Assembly (NCBI RefSeq): GCF_003841485.1
Contig: NZ_REFY01000005.1
Coordinates: 124,001 to 188,000 of the forward strand
Length of the DNA: 64,000 nt
Source: Natrarchaeobius halalkaliphilus
GTDB lineage: Archaea; Halobacteriota; Halobacteria; Halobacteriales; Natrialbaceae
Direction: 5' to 3'
Position numbers and translations under genes: made by a program. A model generated the notes under the pieces. That model saw nothing but the letters and a program-made list of their open reading frames with translations, did no database searches and was not told the origin of the DNA. Below are positions 17,374-25,685 of the stretch, in pieces (the stretch's first letter is position 1; each line of letters opens with the position of its first letter).

Positions 17374-17952
17374 ATGATCAGCGATCCGGCGCTCGTACTG
17401 ATCGACGTACAGGCGCAGTTCTGTGACCCCGAGTACGGCTACATTCCCGAGGCGGAAGCCGAGACGATCGAGGAGCGAATCGAGTCCGCTAACGAGTTAG
17501 TGGGGCGGTATCGAGAGAGCGGGCGACAACCGATCTTCGTCAGGGTGGTTCACGACGAGCGGGCGACGTCGCCCGTCTGGTCCGATAAATACGGCGACGG
17601 ACCGCTTCCGTGTGCGCCGGGAAGCGACGGCGCGGCGTTCGACTCCGCGCTCGACGTCCGCGAGGACGACGCGATCGTCACCAAACACCGCTACGACGCG
17701 TTTCACGAAACCGATCTGGAGGTGTACCTCTCGAGCAACGACGTCTCGCGGCTGCTCGTCGGCGGTATCGCGACCGAGGTCTGCGTCGAGTCGACCGTCC
17801 GGTCGGCGTTCGATCGCGACTACCGAACGACCGTGCTTTCGGACTGTACTGCGTCTGCGGATCCCGTTGCGCGCGAACGCAGCCTCGAGCGTATCGACGC
17901 CAAATTTGGTGAAGTAAAGCCCTCTACAGAAGTCTCCCTTGGAGTCGACTGA
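17374..17952 (+). CDS. Isochorismatase-family cysteine hydrolase
   Basis: A 192-residue cysteine hydrolase with the complete triad: Asp11 (LIDVQAQF), Lys104 (TKHRYDAF) and Cys137 (GIATEVCVES). Family members hydrolyse isochorismate, N-carbamoyl compounds, nicotinamide or other amides. The gene is followed 127 bases downstream by an amidohydrolase on the same strand. A decayed copy of the same two genes is found at 8010-9746, so the pair seems to be a functional unit. The other intact member at 36924 is much more divergent. Substrate unknown. Confidence 0.87.
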   Translation: MISDPALVLIDVQAQFCDPEYGYIPEAEAETIEERIESANELVGRYRESGRQPIFVRVVHDERATSPVWSDKYGDGPLPCAPGSDGAAFDSALDVREDDAIVTKHRYDAFHETDLEVYLSSNDVSRLLVGGIATEVCVESTVRSAFDRDYRTTVLSDCTASADPVARERSLERIDAKFGEVKPSTEVSLGVD

Positions 17953-18079
17953 GACGATCGATTCCCGTCGGAGACCGCCGACTCGAACCTACTCGCTGTT
18001 CTACAATAGTGTCGGTATCGTCCTGTCAGATAATACATCGCAGCGACACAGTCATGTGGCGTGGACGAAAACCTGGCGT

Positions 18080-19123
18080 ATGAACGGTGGATCAGATCCG
18101 ACGATCGATGCCTATTCGCACGTCGTTCCGAGCGAGTACAAAACCGCCCTCGAATCGTACACAGGATCGTCGTATACGATCTCGGACCTTCACGACGCGA
18201 TTCCGACGCTGACGGACGTCGAGAGACGGCTGACGACCATGGACGAGTGTGGAGTCGACGTCGACGTACTCGTTCCCGCGAGTCCCGCCGTCGAGACGGT
18301 CGCGGACCACCGCGGTGCTGTCGAACTGGCTCGAACCATGAACGATGGGATCGCTCGAATCGTCGACGAATACCCCGATCGATTCGCCGGTGTCGCGACG
18401 GTTCCGATGAACAACCCTGAGGCGATGGTCGACGAACTCGAGCGTGCAGTTACCGACCTGGGGCTTTGTGGTGCGCTGATCTACTCGAACGTGGACCGCA
18501 GACCGGCGGACGAACCACATCTCGACGGAGCGGGTCGCCCGATCGACGGACCGGAGTTTGACCCCTTCTACGAGATGGCTGCGGCGCTCGACGTTCCGCT
18601 GTGGCTTCATCCGGCCCGACCGAAGACGACGCCCGAATACGTCGGTGAACCGACCTCGAAGTACCTCGTCTGGCAAATGTTCGGCTGGCCGTTCGAGCTC
18701 AGCGCGGCGATGGCCCGGATGGTCTTCGGCGGTGTGTTCGATCGCCACCCAGAACTGGACGTGATAGCCCACCACGCGGGCGGGATGATCCCATTGTTGA
18801 CGGGGCGGATGGACGTCCACTACGACCTGTTCGAAACGTTTTCCGGGACGGATCTAACGGACCATCTCTCGAGTCCGTACAGCGATCAGTTCCGTCGGTT
18901 CTACGTCGATACCGCGACGTTCGGATCCGTCCGTGCACTCGAGATGGCGATCGAATTTTTCGGCGTCGACCACGTTCTGTTCGGAACCGATGCGCCGTTC
19001 GATACGTCGGAGGGCCGACGCTGTCGCAATCGATGTCGGAAAGCCCTCGACGCAGCCGACCTGTCCGAACGCGACCGTCAGCGTATCTCTGGAGGGAACG
19101 TTCGAACGTTGATCGGTGACTGA
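18080..19123 (+). CDS. Amidohydrolase-2 family protein
   Basis: A 347-residue TIM-barrel protein of the ACMSD-like superfamily. The N-terminus reads TIDAYSHVVP: the second metal His is present while the first position of the H-x-H pair is Tyr. WLHPARP, IAHHAGGMIP and VLFGTDAPFD supply later conserved residues. The family includes non-hydrolytic decarboxylases and hydratases of aromatic and ring-cleavage acids. The start at 18080 is preferred over 17939, whose extension overlaps the upstream gene and looks non-coding. It is probably paired with the isochorismatase. The stop codon directly abuts the palindromic repeat at 19125-19203. Confidence 0.87.
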   Translation: MNGGSDPTIDAYSHVVPSEYKTALESYTGSSYTISDLHDAIPTLTDVERRLTTMDECGVDVDVLVPASPAVETVADHRGAVELARTMNDGIARIVDEYPDRFAGVATVPMNNPEAMVDELERAVTDLGLCGALIYSNVDRRPADEPHLDGAGRPIDGPEFDPFYEMAAALDVPLWLHPARPKTTPEYVGEPTSKYLVWQMFGWPFELSAAMARMVFGGVFDRHPELDVIAHHAGGMIPLLTGRMDVHYDLFETFSGTDLTDHLSSPYSDQFRRFYVDTATFGSVRALEMAIEFFGVDHVLFGTDAPFDTSEGRRCRNRCRKALDAADLSERDRQRISGGNVRTLIGD

Positions 19124-19124
19124 T

Positions 19125-19203
19125 ACCGGCTCCTGTAAGTCATTTTGGTACAACTGCAAGACGGATCGCGGTCGTACCGGTAAATCGTTACAGCAGACCG
19201 TGT
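19125..19203. repeat. About 80-bp palindromic intergenic repeat, copy A
   Basis: Imperfect inverted termini: CTGTAAGTCAT near the left end pairs with the reverse of TAAATCGTTACAG near the right, and the outer ends are ACCGG/ACCGTGT. The right half is closely shared with copy B (35484-35565). All three copies are 79-82 bp long and lie at 3' ends of genes. Confidence 0.6.
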
Positions 19204-19283
19204 GACACCGGTGTACATCTCTATTTGAGTCGACTACCTCCCGACGTATACGCCTCTGGAAAGCGATGTGTGAAACATCTCAG

Positions 19284-19306
19284 AATACACACCCTAAGTG
19301 TGTATT
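19284..19306. promoter_or_regulatory. Perfect inverted repeat upstream of TRAP operon
   Basis: AATACACAC and GTGTGTATT arms, nine perfect pairs with a five-base spacer CCTAA. The central 17 bases are identical to 11281-11297. It is a candidate operator for the TRAP transporter, about 100 bases upstream of the likely promoter. Confidence 0.5.
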
Positions 19307-19481
19307 TATCTGTGGTGTGCACGTGGATACGATTGGGTGAACGTGAACCGTCGGACAGTCTGGCGATTTGTCCGATCTATATCTGTTCGTCTTGTCGGCT
19401 GGTGTCTTATTAATCTTCTCCTATCGGCAATAGGATCCACTACGTTAGATGTTATCAATCATCCCTGCAGAGAACCAAACG

Positions 19482-20546
19482 ATGACGTTCAGAGAGAGCA
19501 ATTCACAGGGGTCTGGTACGCGTCGATCGTTCTTACGGAACGCAGGTGCTGTCGGCGCTCTCGGGTCGTTGGGAGCTCTATCGGGGTGTCTGGGTGACGA
19601 GGAAGAAGGCGGTGCGGACAACCAGTACACCTTCGGAGCTGGGCCGTCGGATTCGATGTCGTTCGCGATGGCCAACCAGTTTGCACACAACCTCGAGAGC
19701 AATTCCGACCACACTGTCGATTTGACGTCCCAGCCGAGTTCGCAGGCGCTGTCGCTCGTTCTGGGCGGTGAGAACGAGATGGCCTGGGCGACGTCGTTTA
19801 TCGGCCAGCAAGCTGCTGATGCCGAAGGACCGTTCGCTGACGTCGAGATGAACTACACGCCGATGCAGATCATGTCCTATTACTACATGCGGATCGGGTT
19901 AGTCGCGCCCGTCGATTCCGATCTAGAGTATTACAGCGATCTGGCAAACGAGGACTTCGCCCCCGGACCGGCTGGCGCGTCGTTTTATCCTCCCTTCGAG
20001 ATGGCTCTTCAAGAAACACTCTCGGAGGACGATATTTCTCCGCGACATATGGACGTCTCCGAGTTAGCTGATGGTCTCGCCGAGGAACGAGCGGTCGCGG
20101 CCGGTGGCCCACTGAAAATGAACGCTATTATTCCTGCGTTCATGGAGCAGACGTACTCCCAGAACGACTGTCGGCTCCTCGCGTGGGACGACGATGCCAT
20201 CGATGGGATTCAGAGTAACCCGATGTTGAGCGGCGTATACGAGTCGAACGACGAGATGGGCGACATCCAGGAATTCACGTCGTCCGACGAGACGTTCGTC
20301 GTTTCCGCAGACTTCATCGTCTTCGGTTCGGAACAAGTGTCCGCTGACGTCGTCTACGAGATGCTCGATACGCTGTGGAACGCTCGAGACGAACTGGAGG
20401 AGGGACACGCTGCGTTCGCGCCGTTCCACGACGACGAGTTCTGGGTGGAGAACCTGACAACCGAGCTTCCCGTCCATCCTGGAGCTGCTGATTTCTTCGA
20501 AGAACACGGAATCTGGAACGACGACTTCGAAGTCGGTGAGGTCTGA
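19482..20546 (+). CDS. TRAP transporter solute receptor, TAXI family
   Basis: An extracytoplasmic receptor of about 354 residues. The twin-arginine signal (TRRSFLRNAGAVGALG) and lipobox (LSGCLG) precede an acidic linker. The mature part begins QYTFGAGPSDSMSFAMANQFAHNL, the TAXI pattern of a glycine-rich opening followed by a helix, and ends with a long acidic tail. It is 29 bases upstream of the fused TRAP permease, so the two form one transporter. Two starts are possible: 19449 or 19482 (MTFRESN). I prefer 19482 because it gives the usual short n-region before the RR pair. The ligand is likely a dicarboxylate or aromatic acid. Confidence 0.88.
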   Translation: MTFRESNSQGSGTRRSFLRNAGAVGALGSLGALSGCLGDEEEGGADNQYTFGAGPSDSMSFAMANQFAHNLESNSDHTVDLTSQPSSQALSLVLGGENEMAWATSFIGQQAADAEGPFADVEMNYTPMQIMSYYYMRIGLVAPVDSDLEYYSDLANEDFAPGPAGASFYPPFEMALQETLSEDDISPRHMDVSELADGLAEERAVAAGGPLKMNAIIPAFMEQTYSQNDCRLLAWDDDAIDGIQSNPMLSGVYESNDEMGDIQEFTSSDETFVVSADFIVFGSEQVSADVVYEMLDTLWNARDELEEGHAAFAPFHDDEFWVENLTTELPVHPGAADFFEEHGIWNDDFEVGEV

Positions 20547-20575
20547 ACTGGCGGTATTTCGTCTTGAATACTACT

Positions 20576-22507
20576 ATGAGTTCAATCCGATCGAACGCAG
20601 AGCGGAGTTTACGCGGAGTGATACTGCTGTTGGCCGTTGGCTTGTCGACGTGGGTTATCGTCTTCGCCTACAGCGGGGAGTTCATTCCTCGCCAACAACA
20701 CGCGAACATCGTGTTGGGATTGGGGCTCTCGGTCTACTACTTCAACAACGCTCAGAACCTGATTCAACGCGAGTCGCTCGAGCGACGCGAACGAATCTCG
20801 CTCGGAATCTCGCTGCTGTTCGGAATCGCGATCCTGGCGTTGACCGCTTACGTTCACCTCCATTACTACCGCTGGCTCGAATCCGGACGGCTACTCGTCT
20901 ATACCGATCTCGATCTGCTCATCGGCGTCGGTATCATCACGATCGTCATCGACGCAACGTTCAGAAAGTACGGAACGATCCTCGGAATGGTGATCCTCTT
21001 CGTCATCGGCTACGGCTACTTCGGTCAGTATTTCCCCGGCGTTCTCTCTCATTCGGGGTTAACCGTCGAGCAGATCATCCGCCGGCAAACCATCAACATG
21101 ACGGGGATTTACGGCTTCCTCCTCCAGGTCGGTGCCACCTGGATCGCGATCTTCATCATCTTTGCCGGGCTCGTCGAGGGCCATCGTGGGTTCGATTTCA
21201 TTCTCGACTTCGGTGAACGAGTCGCGAAACATTCGAAGAACGCGGTCGTCCAGACTGCCGTCGTCTCCAGTATGATAATGGGAACGATGATGGGGAGTTC
21301 GGCGTCGAACGTGGCGACGACTGGCTCGTTCACCATCCCGCTCATGAAAGACAGGGGTGTGCCGCCGAAGCTGGCCGGCGCGATCGAGTCCGTCGCGAGT
21401 ACGGGCGGACAGATCCTCCCACCGATCATGGGGACCGCAGCGTTCATCATGGCGGACATCATCAACGTACCGTTCGCTGAGATCGCCGTCGCGGGATTGA
21501 TTCCCGCCGCGCTGTTCTACCTGTCGGTGGTCCTGTCGATTCACTTCATCATGGTGAAAAAGGACATCATCGGCTCCAGCGGGATCGACTTCGATTCCCC
21601 TGACGACGAGTCGCTGAGTTCGTCTCGAGAGCTCGCAATCATGGGCGTTCAGTACGTCGTCCCGCTGGGAGTTCTCGTCTACGTACTGATGATCCAGCAG
21701 GTCAGTCCGATGGCAGCCGGCATCTCGTCTATCGGTGCGCTCTTGATCACCCGGTTCGTCTTTTTGGCACCGAAACGGGAGGGAAAACAGTTCGTTACGG
21801 ACACGATCGACGGCCTGGAGAAAGGAGGGAAGAACCTGGCACCGTTCATGGCCATCCTCGCGTCGCTCGGAATCGTCATCAACATCATCACGGTCACCGG
21901 ACTGGCACAGCGGATTGCGACCCAGCTCATCGCGATCTCGGGGGGTCAGCTGTTGATCTTTCTGGTGCTGGCGATGATCGTGAGTCTCCTGTTCGGGCTG
22001 GGTATGCCGACGCCCGCCGCCTACGTTCTCGTGGCGACGATCATCGCACCCGAACTCGTCTCGCTGGGTGTGCCACAGCTATCCGCTCACCTCTTCGTGT
22101 TCTACTTCGCGCTGCTGTCCGCGATCACGCCGCCGGTCGCCCTCGCCGTTGCGATCGCGTGTAATATCTCGCACACGGATTTCCTCGCGACGACCAAACA
22201 GGCGCTCGTAATCGGTGCGGTCGCGTTTATCATCCCGTATATCTTCGTCTTCAACAACGAGATCATCTTCGTGAGCGTCTCGGAAACCGTGCCGACGCTG
22301 TTGCTCCTCGTCGTCGCTATCTGGATGCTCACCAGTGCGATCGTCGGACACAACGGACTCGCTCGCATCTCGAGCGTCGAGCGTGTCGTTGGTGTGTTCG
22401 TCTTCGGATTGCTGGCGTTTCAGGCGACCCTCCTTACGATCACGCTCGGACTGGGTATCTTCCTCGTCGCGACGGTCGGGATGCAAAAACGAGACGTCGT
22501 TCTCTGA
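20576..22507 (+). CDS. TRAP transporter fused membrane subunit (DctQM type)
   Basis: A 643-residue polytopic protein in which the small 4-helix part (roughly residues 15-175) is fused to the large 12-helix part, the usual arrangement in TRAP-TAXI systems. The conserved large-subunit segment MMGSSASNVATTGSFTIPLMKDRGVPPKLAGAIE is visible near residues 240-270, followed by GQILPPIMGTAAF, and LGMPTPAAYVL near the second repeat. It performs sodium- or proton-driven uptake of the ligand delivered by the receptor at 19482. The ATG at 20576 is preferred over the TTG at 20564. Confidence 0.92.
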   Translation: MSSIRSNAERSLRGVILLLAVGLSTWVIVFAYSGEFIPRQQHANIVLGLGLSVYYFNNAQNLIQRESLERRERISLGISLLFGIAILALTAYVHLHYYRWLESGRLLVYTDLDLLIGVGIITIVIDATFRKYGTILGMVILFVIGYGYFGQYFPGVLSHSGLTVEQIIRRQTINMTGIYGFLLQVGATWIAIFIIFAGLVEGHRGFDFILDFGERVAKHSKNAVVQTAVVSSMIMGTMMGSSASNVATTGSFTIPLMKDRGVPPKLAGAIESVASTGGQILPPIMGTAAFIMADIINVPFAEIAVAGLIPAALFYLSVVLSIHFIMVKKDIIGSSGIDFDSPDDESLSSSRELAIMGVQYVVPLGVLVYVLMIQQVSPMAAGISSIGALLITRFVFLAPKREGKQFVTDTIDGLEKGGKNLAPFMAILASLGIVINIITVTGLAQRIATQLIAISGGQLLIFLVLAMIVSLLFGLGMPTPAAYVLVATIIAPELVSLGVPQLSAHLFVFYFALLSAITPPVALAVAIACNISHTDFLATTKQALVIGAVAFIIPYIFVFNNEIIFVSVSETVPTLLLLVVAIWMLTSAIVGHNGLARISSVERVVGVFVFGLLAFQATLLTITLGLGIFLVATVGMQKRDVVL

Positions 22508-22563
22508 TCCGACGGGGTCGTCCGATACTACATTTCACCGTCCACTCTCACCGGTCGCTCGAG

Positions 22564-24021
22564 TTACTTGTCGAAGACCGTCCCGTCCGATTCCCCGAGG
22601 GAGACGACGACGTTTTTGAGTTGCGTGTAGTGATCGATCGCCTGGATCCCCTTTTCCCTGCCGAGCCCGCTCTTTTTGTATCCCCCGAACGGTGCCTGCG
22701 GGAACGTCGCGGGGAACTCGTTGATCGCGACGGTTCCGGCTTCGAGACCGTTTGCGACCCGATGGCCGCGATCGAGCGTGTCGGTCCACACCGCCGCGTA
22801 GAGACCGTACTCGGTGTCGTTCGCGCGTCGAATGACCTCGGTTTCGTCCGAAAATTCGTACAGCGTGATGACCGGTCCGAACACCTCTTCACACGAGATG
22901 GGCGCATCGTCGTCGACCGAATCGATGAGCGTCGGCTCGAAGTAATTCCCGTTCCGTTCGACGACGCTACCGCCGGTCAACACCCGCGCACCGTCCGCTT
23001 TCGCCGTCGAGACGTACTCCTCGATGTCGTCTAGCGCGTCGGCCGAGATCACCGGACCGATGTCGTGGCCGTCGATTCCGGGACCGATCGACATCGACTC
23101 CGTCGCCGCCGCGAGCCGGGACGTGAACTCGTCGTAGATTTCCTCGTGAACGAAGACGCGCGTCGTGGCGAAACAGACCTGCCCGCTGTTGAAAAACACC
23201 TTCAGCGTGTCCTCGATCGCGGCGTCGAGATCAGCGTCTTCGAAGACGATACTCGGGCTCTTGCCGCCCAGCTCGAGCGAAACGGGTATGACGTTCTCCA
23301 TCGCCGCTTTTCCGACCATGGTTCCGCCCGTGACCGATCCGGTAAACGTGATCTCGTCGATCCGGGGATCCTCGGTCAGGGTGGCTCCGGTCCGCGATCC
23401 CGGACCGGGAACGACGTTGAACAACCCCTCCGGTATCCCCGCCTCCGTGGCGAGCTCTGCGAATTTGAGCACGGAGAGCGGCGCTTCCGAGGACGGTTTG
23501 GCGACGACCGCGTTTCCTGCCGCCAGTGCGGGGACGATGCCGCGTATTCCCAGCATGACCGCGGCGTTCCACGGGATGATCTGTGCGCTCACGCCGAGGG
23601 GCTCTTTCTGCGTGTAATCCAATCGATTTCCATCGACCGGAATCGTTTCCCCCTGGATCTTGTCACAGAGTCCACCGTAGTACTCGAAGTAGCCGAGTCC
23701 GTCCGTGATGATTCCGTTCGATTGTCCGATCGGTCGCCCCATCTCCAGGCTCTCGAGTTCTGCAAGCTCGTCGACCGAGTCGGTAAGACGCTCGCCGACG
23801 CGTCGGAGCACGCGACCACGTTCGGATGCGTCGAGTGCCGCCCACTCGCGTTGTGCCTCTCGAGCGGTTTCGATGGCGTCGTCGACGGTTTCCTCGTCTG
23901 CGATCCCGACGGTCGCGATCGTCTCGCCGGTCGAGGGGTTTTCGATGTCGAACGTCTCGGCCGCGCTTCGATACTCGCCGTTGATAAACGGTCCTGTGTC
24001 GTCGGCTGCTGGCGATGCCAT
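22564..24021 (-). CDS. NAD(P)-dependent aldehyde dehydrogenase
   Basis: A full-length aldehyde dehydrogenase of 485 residues. It has the substrate channel Asn region (IIPWNAAVML), the cofactor loop (GSVTGGTMVGKAA), the general-base Glu in LELGGKSP, and the catalytic Cys in FFNSGQVCFATTR. The C-terminal PFGGYKKSGLGREKG is also present. It oxidises an aldehyde to the acid. Next to a hydratase-lyase-like crotonase, vanillin- or hydroxybenzaldehyde-type substrates are an attractive inference, since this subfamily includes such enzymes. It is convergent with the TRAP permease and divergent from the amidohydrolase at 24185. Confidence 0.92.
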   Translation of the reverse strand: MASPAADDTGPFINGEYRSAAETFDIENPSTGETIATVGIADEETVDDAIETAREAQREWAALDASERGRVLRRVGERLTDSVDELAELESLEMGRPIGQSNGIITDGLGYFEYYGGLCDKIQGETIPVDGNRLDYTQKEPLGVSAQIIPWNAAVMLGIRGIVPALAAGNAVVAKPSSEAPLSVLKFAELATEAGIPEGLFNVVPGPGSRTGATLTEDPRIDEITFTGSVTGGTMVGKAAMENVIPVSLELGGKSPSIVFEDADLDAAIEDTLKVFFNSGQVCFATTRVFVHEEIYDEFTSRLAAATESMSIGPGIDGHDIGPVISADALDDIEEYVSTAKADGARVLTGGSVVERNGNYFEPTLIDSVDDDAPISCEEVFGPVITLYEFSDETEVIRRANDTEYGLYAAVWTDTLDRGHRVANGLEAGTVAINEFPATFPQAPFGGYKKSGLGREKGIQAIDHYTQLKNVVVSLGESDGTVFDK

Positions 24022-24155
24022 ACTCTGGGATAGCCGGTTGCAGATAGATAAACATTCACACGGACGCTATCGATCGTCGCCGGCCATCCTCTTCGAACGT
24101 CGGTCCTTCGCCAAAGAAGATCCGGACCGGTCAGAGAAGACCCCCTTCCGAATAA

Positions 24156-24161
24156 TTTATA
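24156..24161 (+). promoter_or_regulatory. TATA-like box for the 24185 amidohydrolase operon
   Basis: TTTATA exactly 29 bases upstream of the ATG at 24185, in an AT-rich run. It supports this start over the much longer open frame. Confidence 0.6.
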
Positions 24162-24184
24162 CTCCACTAGCGATAGCTGCTATC

Positions 24185-25276
24185 ATGGCATCGTTTACCG
24201 TTACGGATGCGGATGCACACTATCTAGAAGACTTGAGTCGATTATCGGAGTATCTCGAGGACGACAATCCCTGGAAAGGACGGTTCGGGGGGGACTCGAA
24301 GGACAACCGAGAGGACATCGGTAGCGTCCCGGTCAACATCTTCCCCGCGAGTACCGGATCTAGAAACCTGTACGGACGGATTCAGCGCGACGAGGTCTCT
24401 TATCCCGGCGAGGAGATGTCGGGCGAGGACGTGCCGCGGATCATGGCCCACCTCGGCCTCGACAACTGCGTGCTCCTCTCACAGAAGATGCTGACGTTCG
24501 CCCGGCTTAAGGCGGACGACGAGCGGGCGAACGTCCTCGCAAAGACGTACACGGAGTACATGCTCGACGAGATCGTCGACCCCGACGAGGGCGTCTACAC
24601 GATGATTCCGGTCCCGTGGCAGGATCCCGAGTACGCCGTTGAACTCCTCGACGAGTACGGCGACGAGAAGGGAATCTGCGGTGCGTGTATGATCACGGGC
24701 GGCGCAGAACCGCCGATGGGCAATCGCAAGTACGATCCAATTTACGAGATCGCAGAAAAGAAAGATCTCGCCATCAACTTCCACACCGGCGGCGGTGGCC
24801 TCGACGAGTTCCACCAGAAGGGCTACGAGAAGTTCATCGAAACCCACACGCTGGGCTTCCTCTACAACAACGCCTCACAGATCGTCAGCGTCGTCGTCCA
24901 GGGCGTTCCCGAGAAGTTCCCCGACCTGAAGATCGCGTTCCAGGAGTCGGGGCTGTTCTACGTTCCGACCGTCATGCATCGTCTCGATGCCGAGTACCTC
25001 AAACGACAGTCCGAGGCTCCGCTGCTCGAGAAGCGCCCGAGCGAGTACATGCAGGAGTTCTACTACGGAATCCAGCCGATGGAGCTTCCCGAAAAAGAGG
25101 AGTACCTAGAGCAGATCATCGAGATGATCGGCGGCCCGGACCGACTGATGTACGCGTCTGACTACCCACACTGGGACTACGACCGTCCCTCCGTGATCAC
25201 GGAGCGCCCGTTCCTCGACGACGACGAGAAACGGCGCATTCTCTCGGGTACCGCCGAGGAGGTGTTCGGAATATGA
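24185..25276 (+). CDS. Amidohydrolase-2 family protein
   Basis: A 363-residue ACMSD-like barrel protein. Its opening TVTDADAHYLED has Asp in place of the first metal His, a pattern found in many aromatic-acid decarboxylase-like members. AINFHTGGG and MYASDYPHWDYD are also present. The usual HH-x-GG ligand after strand five is replaced by FQESGLFY, so the metal site differs from the other amidohydrolases in the window. It overlaps the Rieske gene by four bases (ATGA), so translation is coupled. A combined function with a Rieske protein is unusual and suggests a ring-modifying step, but this is inference. Confidence 0.87.
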   Translation: MASFTVTDADAHYLEDLSRLSEYLEDDNPWKGRFGGDSKDNREDIGSVPVNIFPASTGSRNLYGRIQRDEVSYPGEEMSGEDVPRIMAHLGLDNCVLLSQKMLTFARLKADDERANVLAKTYTEYMLDEIVDPDEGVYTMIPVPWQDPEYAVELLDEYGDEKGICGACMITGGAEPPMGNRKYDPIYEIAEKKDLAINFHTGGGGLDEFHQKGYEKFIETHTLGFLYNNASQIVSVVVQGVPEKFPDLKIAFQESGLFYVPTVMHRLDAEYLKRQSEAPLLEKRPSEYMQEFYYGIQPMELPEKEEYLEQIIEMIGGPDRLMYASDYPHWDYDRPSVITERPFLDDDEKRRILSGTAEEVFGI

Positions 25277-25635
25277 GCTCCACCCACGTGGGATCGGTCG
25301 ACGAGTTCGAACACGGGGATCGGAAAATCACCACCGTCGACGGCGCATCCGTCGGCGTCTTCTGTGTCGACGGCGAGTTCTATGCCCTCGAAAACGAGTG
25401 TCCACACCAGGGTGGACCCGCCTGCACCGGGCGCGTCGGCGGCGAAATCGTCGCGGAGATTCCCGAGCCCGGAAAACGAAAGCAAGAGCGGATCTCTGAC
25501 GATCTGGTCGTCGCCTGTCCGTGGCACGGCTGGGAGTTCGAAATCGAAACGGGAATCCACCTGGGCGACGATAGCATCTGCCTCGATCAGTTCGATGTCG
25601 TCGTCGAGGACGACGAAGTGTACGTGACCGGCTGA
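25273..25635 (+). CDS. Small Rieske [2Fe-2S] protein
   Basis: A 120-residue soluble Rieske domain. Cluster ligands are Cys43/His45 (ECPHQGG) and Cys82/His85 (CPWHGWEF). The segment between the two ligand pairs is 36 residues, longer than the usual 16-20, with an inserted charged loop (EPGKRKQERISDD). No signal or membrane segment is seen. It resembles the ferredoxin component of ring-hydroxylating dioxygenases or the small subunit of nitrite reductases. It is translated from an ATGA overlap with the amidohydrolase and followed by an FMN oxidase. It could carry electrons for either neighbour. Confidence 0.9.
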   Translation: MSSTHVGSVDEFEHGDRKITTVDGASVGVFCVDGEFYALENECPHQGGPACTGRVGGEIVAEIPEPGKRKQERISDDLVVACPWHGWEFEIETGIHLGDDSICLDQFDVVVEDDEVYVTG

Positions 25636-25685
25636 GTTCGAGAGCCAAACGCAATAATGAGTGGAATTCGACCTGGCGTGTGGCT

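Larger units (their letters stand above)
19124..19481. other. Intergenic region with repeat element and inverted repeat
   Basis: About 358 bases between the amidohydrolase and the TRAP transporter. It holds an 80-bp palindromic element (19125-19203), the perfect inverted repeat at 19284-19306, and an AT-rich patch around 19380-19450 with TTATTAAT at 19407 that could be the TRAP promoter. No gene is supported. Confidence 0.55.
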
